Assembly (NCBI GenBank): GCA_946902985.2
Contig: OX336393.1
Location: 367,084,779-367,148,778 of the forward strand
Direction of reading: 5' to 3'
Length of the DNA stretch: 64,000 nucleotides
Origin: Meconema thalassinum
Taxonomy: Eukaryota; Arthropoda; Insecta; Orthoptera; Tettigoniidae
The translations under genes were made by a program, and so were the position numbers. The notes under the pieces are model-generated. The model saw nothing but the letters and a program-made list of their open reading frames with translations, was not told the DNA's origin and ran no database searches. How positions within the stretch are numbered: position 1 is the first letter of the stretch; each line of letters opens with the position of its first letter. This document shows, one piece after another, positions 1 through 12,420 of the stretch.

Positions 1-2148
1 ATTATCTCGGGGTTTGAGTTGACAACAGGATCACTAAAGTCTGTTCACACAATAACCTCCACCATGACATTAAAAAAAATGAACCAGAACGAAGACGAGA
101 ACTTTGAACTGTACAAAAGCTTTATTTCTAATAAAGGGAATGATTTTGATAACACAACAAAATAAACGTGGCTATCCGTAGCCCAAGTCAATCTGACTAC
201 GTCCTCCAATAGGACTTGCAAAAATTATCATACAACATGATATAGAACATTTTAGCTCCCACGAGCTCCAAATAACGTAATATTCATAACACTATTGGAT
301 TGGAAAAGGACGTCAGGGTGTGACATATATAGAGCATTTGGTTTCCTTTTAATAAACATAGCAATGGTATTTATAGTCGCAAGGCCAGAGTGTGGACGAC
401 CTCACTCTCTGTGAACCAGATGTTGGCCCAGCTGCGAGCTACCCTCCAACCTGTTGCATACTGGTCAAATGCACTCCCTTCTCACATGCTATGTTACGTA
501 AGAATACAGCTTTCTCTCTCAAGCTTTTAAATGTCTACAAGACAACTCACATTATATTTACGCAAATCTTTCAAGTACTTTGCTCACATCCTATTGAATC
601 ATTATGTTAATTCCCTAAATTTGTTAAGTTCAATCCAAATGTTTAATTAGCTCTTAAATGTTTATAACAAAATCACAAAATTATTTATAACAATTAGAAA
701 TTGTTTATAATATTTGTCAAAGACAATAAAAATATTATAAGCACGCCTTTAACATCACTCTCGTTTCACATTATTTTCAAAAATATTTACAGCAATTATT
801 TACAATATTAACATTTAAATTGTTTAAATTATTAATTTAAGAAATACATTAACCACATGTTCATTCGGTTGGTAATTTTCATAATCGTGTTTAATATAAT
901 CGACCAATGAAGGTTAGTTATACATGTTAATGTCACAATCTGGTTTAATAAAGGTTTTAATAATGATTTGTGACGGCAACCTTCATTCAAAATCTTATCT
1001 CAAATTCTTTCAAAACTCGTGTTAATTATAACAGTAATTCACTTGATTTATTTTCAACGAACTATGACAATCTTATTCCAGCGGAAAATCCTTCGCTAAC
1101 AAGTTAATGCACAAACTGCATTAAAAATATGCGCAAAATTCATCATATATTAATCTATATGGCATTAAACTTCCACATAACTTACAAAACTTCCACAAAT
1201 AATTCTTTAACATTTATTCCTGTGGGAACTTCCTTCATATTCAAGGGCTTTATACATCAGCGACATTCAACACGCGCTGCACTATCGATTATACATTCAT
1301 AGTTCCACTTAAAAATTCTAATAATCATTAATTGTTTCAAAACTGTTTTTTATTTAACCTTCGTGGATTTCATTCATGAACCGAAATGAAGTCAAAACTT
1401 GCCAATCACAAACAAATTTAATAGTGAATACGCTTATATACGCCTGTCTGGTCTATCAAAATTTAAGATTAACATCTTAAAAGAAAATTGTAGTATGAAA
1501 ATACTATCTTCAAATAAAGTGCGACTAAAATGCAAAGTAGTCGAATAGAATCCAATTAGACTGGGGAATGCAAACATGATTCTATAAATCTCTAATTGAG
1601 AAAAAACTCCTAACAAAAGTTCTTGACTTTAATGCATTCAATAATTCATTATTAAAGTTAATCTTTCACAAAAGTGTCTATGATGCAATGTTCATTCATA
1701 CCTGACGATAAATGTCTGTGTTGCAATCAATTCAAATAACGACTAGTATTTCCAAGATCGTCGACAACGTAAGAGATTTTAACGCACTAAAATCATTTAA
1801 ATGTTCTTCCTTCTTGATGATGACAGAAAATTGGTCAAAGTAATTAAACTGGGGTAGAATTACTTTAATAAAATGATACGCTGTCTGAATTTAAATCTGC
1901 CATAAAAATCATAAACTTACAGTCAAATCGTGACTACAAAAATATTAATTACTGAAAATTCTAAATATCAGTCTCAACTGATTCAAAATCGTTAACTATG
2001 CCCATGACATAACAATGTCTTAATAAATCGTCGAAAAATGCAAAACTCATCAAGGTGTACTGAGAATAAGAATCTCAACAAGAAAATAGGGCAAAAACAT
2101 GAGGATAAAAATATGGGAAAAATGGTTGCTCAAACATCATTAATGAAC
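1..2148. other. AT-rich non-coding sequence, nothing recognised
   Basis: Strongly AT-rich sequence with no open frame of convincing length or composition, no tRNA-like boxes and no terminal repeats that I could pair. It is probably intronic or intergenic. Short open frames here have low-complexity compositions typical of chance translation. An old retroelement is possible but not supported. Confidence 0.5.
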
Positions 2149-3660
2149 TCAAATACAATAAACGTTCACGACTACCTTATCTGCCGATTGACGTTCCAGA
2201 GGAAAATTCCCCAAAGAAGACTGCTGATGGATCCATTTCACCACGTTAAAGCTGAGCTCCATCCTCGAAATAAGAAATAGCACCCTCGGAGAATCGAACT
2301 GCTTCCTTCTCCGGAAATCGCTCTGCTCCTCGAAGACGAATAGACATCCTTCCGGCAATAATCTTCTTTGTGAGTCGGGACACCCCTGACCTCTCTTGAA
2401 AAATTCCCTGAAGTTCCAGTAGACAATCGCCATGAAGTTTTGTAGAAATTTCCGAAGAAATTATTCATATTCAGAGTATGAAATTGTTTCTATGGCTGTT
2501 CGATGGTATTCAGCCTTTAATTACGAAACATGGGTGTAGATGGTATTCACCGCATGTTCGCTTGTGTGGAATAGCAATTAGCGAAGTTCCATGTCGCTAT
2601 CTTACTCCGTTGAAGTATGTCCCAATTGCAATAAGCCCTTTAGCCCTCCATCTGCTCTTCGGTTGTAGTATTAGAAGAACAAACTGCCGTATTAAATTGC
2701 TCCATTATACTGTAGCGTTCTGTAACCAAGCAATCTGAAGTCTTTCTATTCCACTCGCAGCGTCAGCCGTTGCGTTGATTCTGGCTATACAAAAGTGCTT
2801 CTCTTGTGGTGAGATAATCACTTTTGTCAGTCGTATAAAACTGCTAATATCTTTCAAATTAATCGGTCGAAATTGTTCAGCTTTTCTCTATTACTGCATG
2901 TAGCACTGCACAATACAATTAGCTTATCGGAGACCGCTAACTGTTCGAAGCTAAACTTGTAGAAGCTTTCTAAGGTCCGTTTCAACTTCACCTAGTTTGA
3001 CATGGATCTCGTTAATATAGTGGCCTCGCCACACGTTATAAAGACGATTCTTTTCACTGCTGTTCACTTCGACGTCTCACTATAATGAATGTATAAGAAA
3101 AGAACTTTCACAATTATACTTCGATGATCTGAGAATGAGATCTCAGAATGATCAGAGAACGAAAGAGACTCCTCTCTTCTGCGCAAGCCCTTTTATTAAC
3201 TTCACGAGGGGCGTTTCCATCCCTTCCAAAGCGAGATACTGCGTCATCGCTAAAAGTTCCAACTTCGTTAATACATGACGGATTTTCAAAATTCAAAAAC
3301 TGAAAATAAATTTCACCAAAATTCCAAATCAATGCTTCTACTGCAAATGGATTTCCACAATTCTGCATTCCAAAAGTAATAAAAATACCATAGTTTCAGC
3401 AATCTCCGTCTTCCTTTAAACTATCGTTGATTGGTTCATGCCTCTCCTCCAATAGCATAGTTTCTTCCTCAGCGGAATTCCTCGTTTCCTGCGACTGCGT
3501 CGTAAATCTTGGAACATTCTCGACTAAAAGCTGACGTCACTGAGAATCTCAGCTCAAGTAGCTTGCTGGCATAACATTTACGTCATCCGTGCTTACGTCA
3601 TGACTACCCACGTCATAACTATGACAACCATAACTTTCCTTATAATTTCAAATATAGCCA
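2149..3660. other. unresolved moderately GC block (possible old repeat)
   Basis: More balanced in base composition than its surroundings, with overlapping short open frames on both strands (minus 2149-2433 and 2238-2468, plus 2478-2738) that resemble no family I recognise. Overlap on both strands argues against coding. The block ends in a group of CRE-like sites (3530-3630). It could be a non-coding part of a retroelement or a regulatory segment; no LTR pair, primer binding site or protein motif was found. Confidence 0.35.
3532..3622. promoter_or_regulatory. cluster of CRE/ATF-type sites
   Basis: Within about 90 bp there is one perfect TGACGTCA (in GCTGACGTCACTG) and three TACGTCA or CACGTCA half-type sites. 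Such clustering is unlikely by chance in AT-rich DNA. CREB/ATF-family factors bind this palindrome; whether these sites are used is unknown. Confidence 0.4.
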
Positions 3661-3694
3661 CCGTGGTCTCTACATAATTCAATTACGGGGGCAG

Positions 3695-3965
3695 TACCTA
3701 CTGTAAGGCCACGGCCGCCTCCTTCCCTCTTCCTAGCCTATCCATCCCGATCTTCCATCCCTTCCCATCCCTCATGAGGCCCCTGTTCGCTTTGCAGGTG
3801 AGGCCGCCTGGGCGAAGTGCTGATCACACCTCCCCAGTTGTATCCACCCCGACCAGATGTTCCAAGCTCCAGGACACTGCCCGTAGAGGTGGTAGTGGTG
3901 AGTTTCCTCGCTGAGTCCGTGGGAACCACCGACCTAAAGGGTAAATCGCCTAAATAAATAAAAAA
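3695..3965 (+). repeat. interspersed repeat tail (SINE/LINE 3' type) with A-rich end
   Basis: A GC-rich segment (CCACGGCCGCCTCCTTCCC, then a block around TCCAGGACACTGCCCG, then CCTAAAGGGTAAATCG) ending in an A-rich simple tail near 3960. The abrupt composition change and simple-sequence tail indicate a retroposed repeat in + orientation. I recognise the type from insect genomes but cannot name the family. The open frame 3738-3992 on the other strand is a by-product. Confidence 0.5.
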
Positions 3966-5978
3966 AATAAGGACAAAATGAATACAAGACAAAGTAGAAT
4001 TTATCGCGGCGAGCGAATAAACAAAGAATAAAGAGCTTATTTAATTTTTAAAATTGCAAATGATATCCAGAATTAACCAGGTTTATGTCGTGATTAATGC
4101 GCAATAATATCTCTCATGCAAAGGAAAGAAATTACAAAACAAAACGCGGAAAAGAAACGCTTTTCCGGATTCGAACACGAAGCACCATCCTACTCAATAT
4201 GCCCATTTATCTTTCTATATCTTCGGAATATCATAACTTCACTCTTATCTTTATTTATTTTTTATCAATACCTTTCCATAACTTCCTTCTATGCTTCGAG
4301 TTGTTACAACACACTGTAATAATAATAAATACATTAACCAATTGAGCATGCACTAGAAAAAATCTATGATTACTTAACTTGCTGAAGTACTCCTCACAGA
4401 GGTGTTGTCTTGTATCCTGCTCACAGCTACTGGGGAGGTGAGCTCTATAGCCCTAACTTAGTTCGCAAGACGTCCTGCGCGACATCTGCTATCGGAGTTG
4501 TGATTGAGGTTTTGAATGGATTATTGCTGTACCTTACATGTATTGAATTGTGGAGCATGGAATATAATGTTTGAGTATTGAAAGCGAACTTGTTCATGAG
4601 TTAATACAGATAACGTCACATGATTTTGTAAATTGAATAGGCTATTTATTTTTGTCAACTTTTATCAATATCACTCAGTTTCATCCCATTTTGCGAAATG
4701 ACATGAAAAGGACCATGTCTGCTCAAATCCTTAGGAAAAGATACCTTATGTCAATAAAATTCAATATTTGGGCACACTGTACAGGTTTCGGTTATTAATT
4801 ATAATTAATTATAACCTTCTTCAGCAGATAGTACAGTATATGAATGAAGTTGCAAGATTACATATAATTTTATAAAAAGTATGAGTTTAAAAATATTTCC
4901 AAAAACGTTAACTATCTACAGAGGCGTGCAAATTATTACACTTAAATAAAGAATGTAAATTAGTCACCATTTTTTATTCAAAACCATTTTATTTTATTTT
5001 ATTTTTATTACCCTACTTAGTGATGTTTTATCCGCCATGGACTTACAACTCTTCCCATAAGATATTGCGTCCAGAAATTTTCAAAATTGGATATTCTGGG
5101 GGATAGGCCTACCTGAGAGGGTCCGTTTTTTCTTTTTTCATTTACTTTGGAATGTACCATCTAAACCAGGTGATTTAATTACTTTGCCCACGAATCTTTG
5201 GATAATTCAAGATTAGACCTTCCGTGATAAAATATTTAAAATTCCATTGTTCTAAATCCACAAAAAAACTAGGATAAAGAAATCAAAGTGTGACATTCTA
5301 CATTAGCAAGGCATTTTAGAGGAAATTCTAAAAGATCATTTTAGTCAGTTTCTTGAAATAAAATGCAATTAAGACTATTAATTAAAAATTTGAAATAATT
5401 TCACCACCTCGCAAACAGTTTTACTGCATTCATTCATAAAAATTAGAAATGAAATCTTGGAAACTGGCGTTCAGTCTAATAATTTGCACACCTCTGTAAA
5501 TACTCTAGAAAATTTTAAAATCAGATCTGTTACAACTTTCTTTAAGTTAATAATGATAGAACCAATTCTTAGTTTTAGATCTTTGACTTCCCCACTATGG
5601 GCTGCCTTTTTTGAAGAATTTTATTCTTCCAAAAACATCCCGAAAACATTTTGCTCTTGCCGTTAGGGTGGGTCATATTAAAAATTCTTTCAGACATATG
5701 TTTTAGGTAAATTTAAAGGACTATTGACCAGTTTACACGGTTTTGATATTGTTCTAAATGTAAATGTAAATTAATACCGTCACTGCTGTACATGTTAATT
5801 TGTAAACATCAGGGATCATGTTTCATTCATTATCAAAACGTGATGGCGAGTTTCTTTTAGCTGTATGTTCAATAGTATTCCATTCTTCTCAATCTGAAAG
5901 CTCTTTTGTAGCCTGTTGTGCACAAGTTCCTCTTTGTTATTAAAAAGCATTTTGAATAACATGAAATATAATATTTAC
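3966..5978. other. AT-rich non-coding sequence with one LINE-tail-like hairpin
   Basis: No gene recognised. Around 4785-4835 there is a segment of the type TTTCGGTTATTAATTATAATTAATTATAACCTTCTTCAGC, of the palindromic kind often seen in repeat 3' ends. A moderately GC stretch at 4385-4560 is unassigned. The rest is low-complexity intron-like sequence. Confidence 0.45.
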
Positions 5979-6047
5979 CTTCTGTTGGCGATAGTGTCGG
6001 AGTTATAATCTTCAAGGCCCAGATCTATCTCTGTTATGTAGTCTGTT
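5979..6047 (-). CDS. internal coding exon of a host gene (third of three seen)
   Basis: A 69-nt exon on the minus strand. It is preceded (minus sense) by a polypyrimidine tract and acceptor TTCTCTTTCTCTTTCAG and followed by the donor GTAAATATT. Taking one base to complete the split codon, it reads TDYITEIDLGLEDYNSDTIA then NR, without stops, and ends with two bases (AG) of the next split codon. Length is a multiple of three and both introns lie in the same codon position as in the exons at 21223-21306 and 52103-52168, so any of them could be skipped without shifting frame. The peptide is acidic with regularly placed Tyr. I do not recognise the protein. The ends come from splice consensus only. 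Confidence 0.72.
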
Positions 6048-6365
6048 CTGAAAGAGAAAGAGAAAATAGGTTTAAGTGCTCTGTTGAGGATTGTGTGCAC
6101 ATCTCTCCTCACAGAATTATTCCAAACAAGTGAACGTTACCTGTCAATAGTATCAATACGACTATTAACTCCAATAATTGGATGTTCATCACCGCAATGA
6201 TGAGGGATGTAGGATTTAAGCAAAAGGTCGTGTAAAGCACAAATAGTGCAAGCCATGTAAATGGAAGTTAGAGAATTAAAGTCTAATCCAAACAGGACAC
6301 CCAAACCCGTGACCTCCGACTGTGTACGCCGGTGTTCCCAATAATTGAATAGTCATGAACGCCAT

Positions 6366-6490
6366 GATGAACAAGTAGTTTCATGAAGAACTACAGTATA
6401 TAGCCTATTTCCATATATCCTACTTACGTTAATTGCCTCTATCAACATACAAAATTTCAGTTTGGTCGCTGTAATAGATTCAGTGGCGTT
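6366..6490 (+). mobile_element. 5' fragment of Helentron-like element (same family as 8757-10296)
   Basis: The stretch from AACAAGTAGTTTCATGAAG through TAGCCTATTTCCATATATCC and CAACATACAAAATTTCAG matches the first 120 or so bases of the copies at 8757 and 50970. The match is lost after the AATAGATTC motif, so this is a truncated or diverged 5' piece. Confidence 0.65.
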
Positions 6491-6604
6491 TCCTTCAATA
6501 CCACGGTGTAAGCACTGCTTACCTAGCACATTCTCATAAAAATAATGTTTATAAATGTCGTACTTTATAACGCGCGAGCAAAAGGAAATTCGCCGCTTTG
6601 AATG

Positions 6605-6960
6605 GAGTTTCTCGTTCTCTCCCCCAGCTCTTCTTCTCGATCAGCCAGCACTAATTTGTAGAGAAGAGGAAAGTCCGCGGCCGGCTACTATGACAACGGC
6701 TTGGGTACTTCCAAGAGCCTTCTGGCGCTGACACTGCTTTGGCCGATGGAGCAGTACACCAAGGACGTCAGTCCGTCCTTGATTGGCCAAGGCAGGGGGT
6801 GTGTAGTTCCATAGACACACGGCTGTCGTCAAGAAAAGGCAAGGTTGGTAGCAGGGTCTGCTTCGATTCGGATGGCTTATTAACCCTGCTGAGATTAAAA
6901 CACCAACAGCCCTAATGGCACGTCTCTTCAGTCCCCACCCTCCATCGCGGTTGTTCACCC
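6605..6960 (-). repeat. GC-rich unassigned repeat-like segment
   Basis: A sharply bounded GC-rich island in AT-rich DNA. On the minus strand an open frame of 105 codons runs 6958-6641 (starting MNNRDGGWGLKRRAIRAVGV), but it is Arg/Gly/Ala/Leu-rich with no domain I know and no promoter or splice context. It resembles translated repeat-tail sequence more than a host protein. It may be the 3' part of a LINE or a SINE. Confidence 0.35.
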
Positions 6961-7384
6961 TTAGAGAAAGTTCTGACCACCACCAGACCCGACATTTGTT
7001 GATGCGTCATTACAATCCTGCTGCGTCCAGTTAACTGACAACGGATGTTTCTACTGCACATTTTTTAGTGCAATGAGCAAATTTTAGTGTAGATATTATT
7101 GTGCTTGAGTGGATAGTGCGTTGAACAAATTGCCGTACGCCATATTATCTTGCAGACCGCGTAATTGATGAATTTGCTAAGATAAAGAGAAGAATTGAAC
7201 TTCGCTAAGAGATCCGCCAAGGTAAATTGTGATATTGATTAATTAATTTTTTGCTCTTTGGTGCATGGATATTTCAAAAATGAGACTATATAACGACGAT
7301 GGCAAATACAGGTGGCTCGTTGGCAGCGAGTTTTCATATTCACTTTTCATATTTCTATTACTCGTCGGAGAAATCATTTGTTTC

Positions 7385-7603
7385 TGAGAAATGATCTCGA
7401 GAATTTAGAAAAGGAAGCTTGTAGTTTTACGCGACCGTTAATCATGCGTTCATGAGCCACGGGACCTTCTTTTTACGTTGAATCCGAACCACAGGGCATG
7501 GCATTTCACTTCGAAAATTACACATGCATTGACCGGGAATCGAACCGGGTTCGCCTTGGTGAGAGGCAAACAGCTTGACCGCTGCGCCACCACACCCCGG
7601 TAA
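7385..7603 (-). mobile_element. tRNA-derived SINE (family S2)
   Basis: Minus strand: the head GGGGTGTGGTGGCGCAGCGG contains an A-box-like TGGCGCAGCGG, and about 50 nt on is the B-box GGTTCGATTCC. A body follows containing CGAAGTGAAATGCCATGCCC and GGTCCCGTGGCTCATGA. A second copy with the same head and body lies at 44773-44987 on the same strand. Target-site duplications were not resolved. Confidence 0.75.
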
Positions 7604-8164
7604 TTTAGAGAATGTTTTTATTTTGAAATGATTTTTTAATATTATTTCATTTGAATCGTGTTTTACGTAATATGTTTTGCATTAATGGCTACCTTTGTGT
7701 TTTAATATGAGAACAGAATGCACTTGATACCGCAGTTATCAAACATGCAATTCAATACCATCATAGCTATCTATTGCTAGTAACTTGTTGATTACTTTAA
7801 TGCTCAGTTAGAGCTCATAAGAGAAAATTTACCACTAATAACCTGAACGTTTAGATACTTAGACCAAGAAATGCGAACACCAAAAACCTAAACTGCCACA
7901 CTGCTAAATCGTCAAATGACACACGATCAGAAAAGGCTCACCATCTCTGTTGAACAATTTACTTTACATTTAATGTAGCATGCTCGTGAGGTCCCAACCA
8001 TTATCAAAGAATTGGCAATGAGCATCCTTCAGGCATGGATCGGTGTGGTGCAGTTAGTCATTTGACCTGCATGGAATGATGGAGATAAAGGTTCGAGCCC
8101 CGTTTTCAACTTTCGCGCATAAAAAGTATTATTAATAACCTGAGCCTTAAATTTAGAAATCTCT
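7604..8164. other. AT-rich spacer, possible degraded tRNA-like head
   Basis: No gene. At about 8045-8105 there is GGTGTGGTGCAGTTAGTCAT followed by GGTTCGAGCCCCG, which looks like a degenerate A-box/B-box pair and may be another SINE head. Everything else is low-complexity. Confidence 0.4.
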
Positions 8165-8676
8165 GTTGTTGTTTGTTGTTTGAGTCTTCAGTCTTTTGAC
8201 TGGTTTGATGCAGCTCTCCATGCCTCTCTGTTCTGAGCTAATCGTTTCATCTCTACATAGCTCCGACACCCTACATCCGAGGCAATCTGTTTAACATATT
8301 CTAACCTTGGTCTACCCCTACAGTTTTTGTCCTCGACCCTTCCTTCCATAACTAAGCTTACTATTCCTGGGTGTCTTAGTATGTGTCCTACCAACCTATC
8401 TCTTCTCTTCATTAGCAGTCGCCAGAAACATCTCTCCTCTCCCACTCGTCTTAATACCTCTTTGTTTGTAACCCTATCTACCCATCTGATCTTCATCATT
8501 CTCCTGTAACACCACATTTCAAATGCTTCAATTCTCCTCTTTTCTGCTGCACCAATAGTCCAAGTTTCACTTCCATTGAGCGCCACGCTCCAGACAAAGG
8601 CTTTCAAAAATGACTTCCTAATACCTATATCTATATTCGATGTCAGCAGATTCCTTTTTTGTAGAAATGCTTTCTC
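8165..8676 (-). pseudogene. family A LINE, 5'-truncated 3' fragment
   Basis: Minus-strand copy of the 3' end of the LINE seen more fully at 61765-63010 and 27973-29150. The open frame 8607-8188 gives 139 residues covering the post-RT tail: a GSETWTIGAAEKRRIEAFEM motif, CYRRMMKIRW, a GHILRHPG segment and the terminal REAWRAASNQSKD. Only the C-terminal region is left; the RT catalytic motifs are absent. The element ends in the family's CAA-rich tail (here TTGTTGTTTG on the + strand). Truncation at the 5' end is typical of target-primed reverse transcription. Confidence 0.85.
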
Positions 8677-8756
8677 TAGGCTTTATTTATTTTATTTTAT
8701 TTTATTTTAATTAGCACATGACATTCTATACGCACAAAGCACATACACATTAAAAA

Positions 8757-10296
8757 ACAAGTAGCTCCGTGAAGAACTAAATAGCCTATTTTCATATATC
8801 CTACTAATATCAATTGCCTCTATCAACATACAAATTGTCAGTTTGATTGCTGTAATAGATTCGTAGATATTGAGAACCGTCTAAATATTTTGGATGGTCA
8901 CCATGTTGAATTTTTATATTATAGGCCTTAGATTTATGTACTATTATATGAACATTATTGTGTAGGTGTTTTATTCAAACTTCAATCGCATGATTAGGAC
9001 ACAAGAAATAAAAGCGTGATTTTAAAATTTCGCTCAGCCGCCATCTTGTAGTTATGAAAATAATTTAAATGAATTAGATGCCAGTCGATTACAATTTGTG
9101 TAAGCATATACGTATCAAGTTTCACTGCGCTCGGATGATGAAAACGCAAGAAACGTCCATTATATATTTAAATTTCGCGTCGCCACCATGTTGGATTTGT
9201 GCTCGCCAGGTTATTGAACGTGCAATATGTGAACTTATGTTTATAGCCTCTATACACTTACAAAATTTCAGTTTGATTGCTGTAGTAGATTAATAGACAT
9301 TGAGAACCGTCTAAATATTTCGGATGGTCGCCATGTTGGATTTTAATATATTGTAGGCCATAGAGTTATGTACTATTAGATGATGATTATTGTGTACGTT
9401 CATTATGCAAATGTTGATTTCGATCGCTTGATTAGAACACAAGAAATAAAAACTTAATTTTCGAAATTCGCACAGCCGCCATCTTGAAGTTGTATAAACA
9501 ATTGAAATTAATTAGATATCAGTGCATTACAATATGTATAAACATTTGCTGTACCAAGTTTCATTGCGTTTGGATCATTAAATCGCGAGAAAAGTCTATT
9601 TAAAACTTTCAACTTCGCTTGGCCGCCATGTTCGTTTTGTAGTTAACCGGTTTTTGAAAGTCTCATAGATGAACTTCCAGTAGTGCCCTTTATCTCCGTA
9701 CAAAATTTTATGGTGATACCGGTAATAGTTTCAGAGACATAGAATGCCGGTGAAATATTTCGCACAACCGCCATCTTGAGGTTATGTAAACAATTGAACG
9801 AAGTTAAATGTCGGTGCATTACAATGTATATACACATTTTCTGTACCAAGTTTCATTGCGTTTGGTTGGTTAAATCGCAAAAAACTTCTATTTAAAAGTC
9901 GCGACTTCGATGGCCGCCATTTTGGTTTTGTAGTTACCAGGTTTTCAAAAGTCGCATAGGTGAACTTCTAGTAGTTCCCTTTATCACCGTACAAAATTCC
10001 AGGGTGATGTTGGTAATAGTTTCGGAGATATTGAATGCTGGTGAAATATTTCGCACAACCGCCATGTTGGATTGGTGAGACGTAAAAACATTTGAAGGGC
10101 AGGGTCGGGGTCGTCCCGAATAGTGCTATGAACTTACAGAGTTTCATTGAAATCGCTCCAGCCGTTTAGAAGTTATTAGGGGGGGGGGCACACAAAAACC
10201 CATCACACACACCATCACACACGCTCACACAGACAGACACACGGACAAAAGGTGATCTCATGAGCCTATTTTTTTCATAAATGAAAATAGGCTATA
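8757..10296 (+). mobile_element. Helentron-like non-autonomous element (family H)
   Basis: The 5' end holds ATAGCCTATTTTCAT (8781-8795); its exact inverse ATGAAAATAGGCTAT lies at 10281-10295. At the 3' end this inverse pairs with AGCCTATTTTTTTCAT just upstream, making a terminal hairpin. A CA-rich simple repeat (10190-10245) precedes the hairpin. The interior consists of diverged modules of about 300 bp, each with a GTACCAAGTTTCATTGCGTT segment and Pho/YY1-like GCCGCCATCTTG or GCCGCCATGTT motifs. Subterminal inverse plus microsatellite plus 3' hairpin is the layout of Helentron-associated elements (DINE-1 type). No Rep/helicase frame is present. Other copies: 50970-51806, 12421-12905 (minus), 6366-6490. 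Confidence 0.6.
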
Positions 10297-11599
10297 AACA
10301 AAGAAAGGTTCATGATGGACACTGTTCCAGCAGCCCTTACAGATTGCAGTCAACGTTCTTGAGCCAGTCAACTACTTCAATGGTCACACCAATTAATTTA
10401 GCCTCTCATCTGCGTAACATCGAATGGGACACTCAAGGGTGATATGATGTCATCCTCACAATCGCAGTTCAATGAAGGTTTCCAGGCCCACTTATATTCC
10501 AAGACAGCAGGCCCATCGTCCATGGTTAGTTCGTGCCTGGTTCAATCGTGCCCATTGATAGGGTAGCTGAAACCCCTGGGGCGTATTACTATGCTGTTTA
10601 ATTGATTGCCTTTGTGGTGGTGCCTTGGTGGATCGTTCTTCATCCCATACATTTCTGTTTTAGTTCGAAGTTGTTCACTGAATGGATCAATTTTCTGATA
10701 ATGCTGGATTTCTTGAAGTTATTCAATGATTTAATATGGTCCGAAATATCAGCATTGGTTGGTAACTGAAGGTTGGGCATAATTGTTTGATATTCTCTAA
10801 CTGATCTGTTTAGTCTCCATCACCATTATGAAATATGACGTACAATGTTTTTTATGGTTTACTTAAAATCACCAGATAAACTATGCTGGATGGTAAACAA
10901 TTTAAAAATTGAAATATACTATGTTCCGTCAGTGTGGTATTTCATGAACAATTTTTAATACAAGCACAAACATTTTAGAGTTTTATTTTTAAAAAATGTT
11001 AAGGGTATTTTAACGTGTGTGCAACTATCTCATATGTCTCCATCATATTTCATCCACATCAACCATTTTTCATTAATTTTTAATGTTCATAGTGACTGGC
11101 CATTATAATACAAGCTGATGAAGGGGCAAATTTTCTATGAAAATAATAAGCCTCGAAACATGTACCAATGTGTAAATAAACACAAAAAGTTATTGACTAG
11201 ACGGATCATAGTATATTTCAATTTTTGAACTATCATTCGTCAATACGGACCAATCATGAACAATGTTAACCCCAAACATGGTACACAGTTCCCTTACAAG
11301 ATGAAAATATTCACCTACTTGAAGGAAAAGTGGCCGTTATTTTCTTCTGCAGTGGGCAATGCAGAGCAAAGTAGGTGAAGAGCACTCTGTAGATGTGGCG
11401 TCAACTGGAGTGTGGTGCCATCTACTGTCAGGTACTCAGAGTTCAGGTCGCAGCTGCAAAGGAGAGAATAATTCACAATGATATGCAGCACATCAGATGA
11501 TGGTGTTCCTTTCATGAGCTTGAGATATCGTGCTCATAATCTCCTTGTACTTTAGTGTGTGCTGAAATCTGTCTTACAACCTGTGATGTTTTGGTATCT
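10297..11599. other. unassigned non-coding sequence
   Basis: No supported gene. A repeat-like segment at 11095-11200 carries AGCTGATGAAGGGGCAAATT and CCTCGAAACATGTACC, a common motif type of LINE 3' tails. At 11310-11520 there is a moderately GC block with short open frames only. The segment 10310-10650 is also more balanced in composition but shows no recognised motif. Confidence 0.4.
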
Positions 11600-12010
11600 G
11601 TATTATTGTGTGAGCAGAAATCAAAAGGAGAATTGCCCTCGCTAAACAGGCCTTCAGCAATAAGAGACAGCTTCTGACAAGCAGGCACATTAGCATTAAA
11701 ACTACAAAATCGTTTATCAAAACATTTGTCTGGAGTGTTGGGTTCTAAGGAAACAGAACATACAACGCATGGAAGCAGTGGAAATGTGGATGTGGAGAAG
11801 GATACTGAAAATAAGCTGGACAGAGAAAAAGACTAACGAATGGGTCCTCAAGGAAGCAGACGAAACAAGGAAATTGATCACTACTATAGAAAAGAGGAAA
11901 GCAAAATTCGGTGGTCACACCTTACAGTACGTCATAATGCATGGAGGAAAGAAAGGAAGGAGATATCTTCGCTGCGCTGCCTAGCGCAAGCTGCTGAAGC
12001 AAACGGCTCG
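11600..12010 (+). pseudogene. LINE 3' region relic (family E)
   Basis: Translated in shifting frames this gives LALAKQAFSNKRQLLTSRHI-type and SFIKTFVWSV segments, then MEAVEMWMWRRILKISWTEK with KKTNEW (open at 11769-11984). This is the C-terminal tail characteristic of several endonuclease-type LINEs. It is related in layout to family A but clearly a different lineage (EMWMWRRILKISW against EMWCYRRMMKIRW). A deletion around 11740 removes the expected YGSETW segment. Non-functional fragment. Confidence 0.75.
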
Positions 12011-12420
12011 CCCACTTTGGTTGCAAGAAAGTGGCTGTCCCTATGCTTAAAGCCGTAAACCACTCCAACTAGTAATGGATTTTAGTGACATAAAACTGCA
12101 ATGACAAGCCAAGATTTTTTCTTGGATAGGAAGAATACACTCTGTACATCACGGTACTTGGCACAAATAAGCTGCGTTATCGTTTTAAAAGCCAATTTAA
12201 ATATAAATATGAGAACACCTTTGCGAGGCTAGTTTCGTAAGGAAGACGCGGCAAAACGTAATAATACGCTGAAACACTGATTAAATTGTATACAGGTGTC
12301 TGAAGATGCGAGTTATACCAAAGAAGGAACATCTTGGGAATTAATGATGCCGAACTAATTACGGTATTTACACCAAATTGAGTTTTATGTTCTTATTGGT
12401 GTTGAGGCATTCATCAGTTT

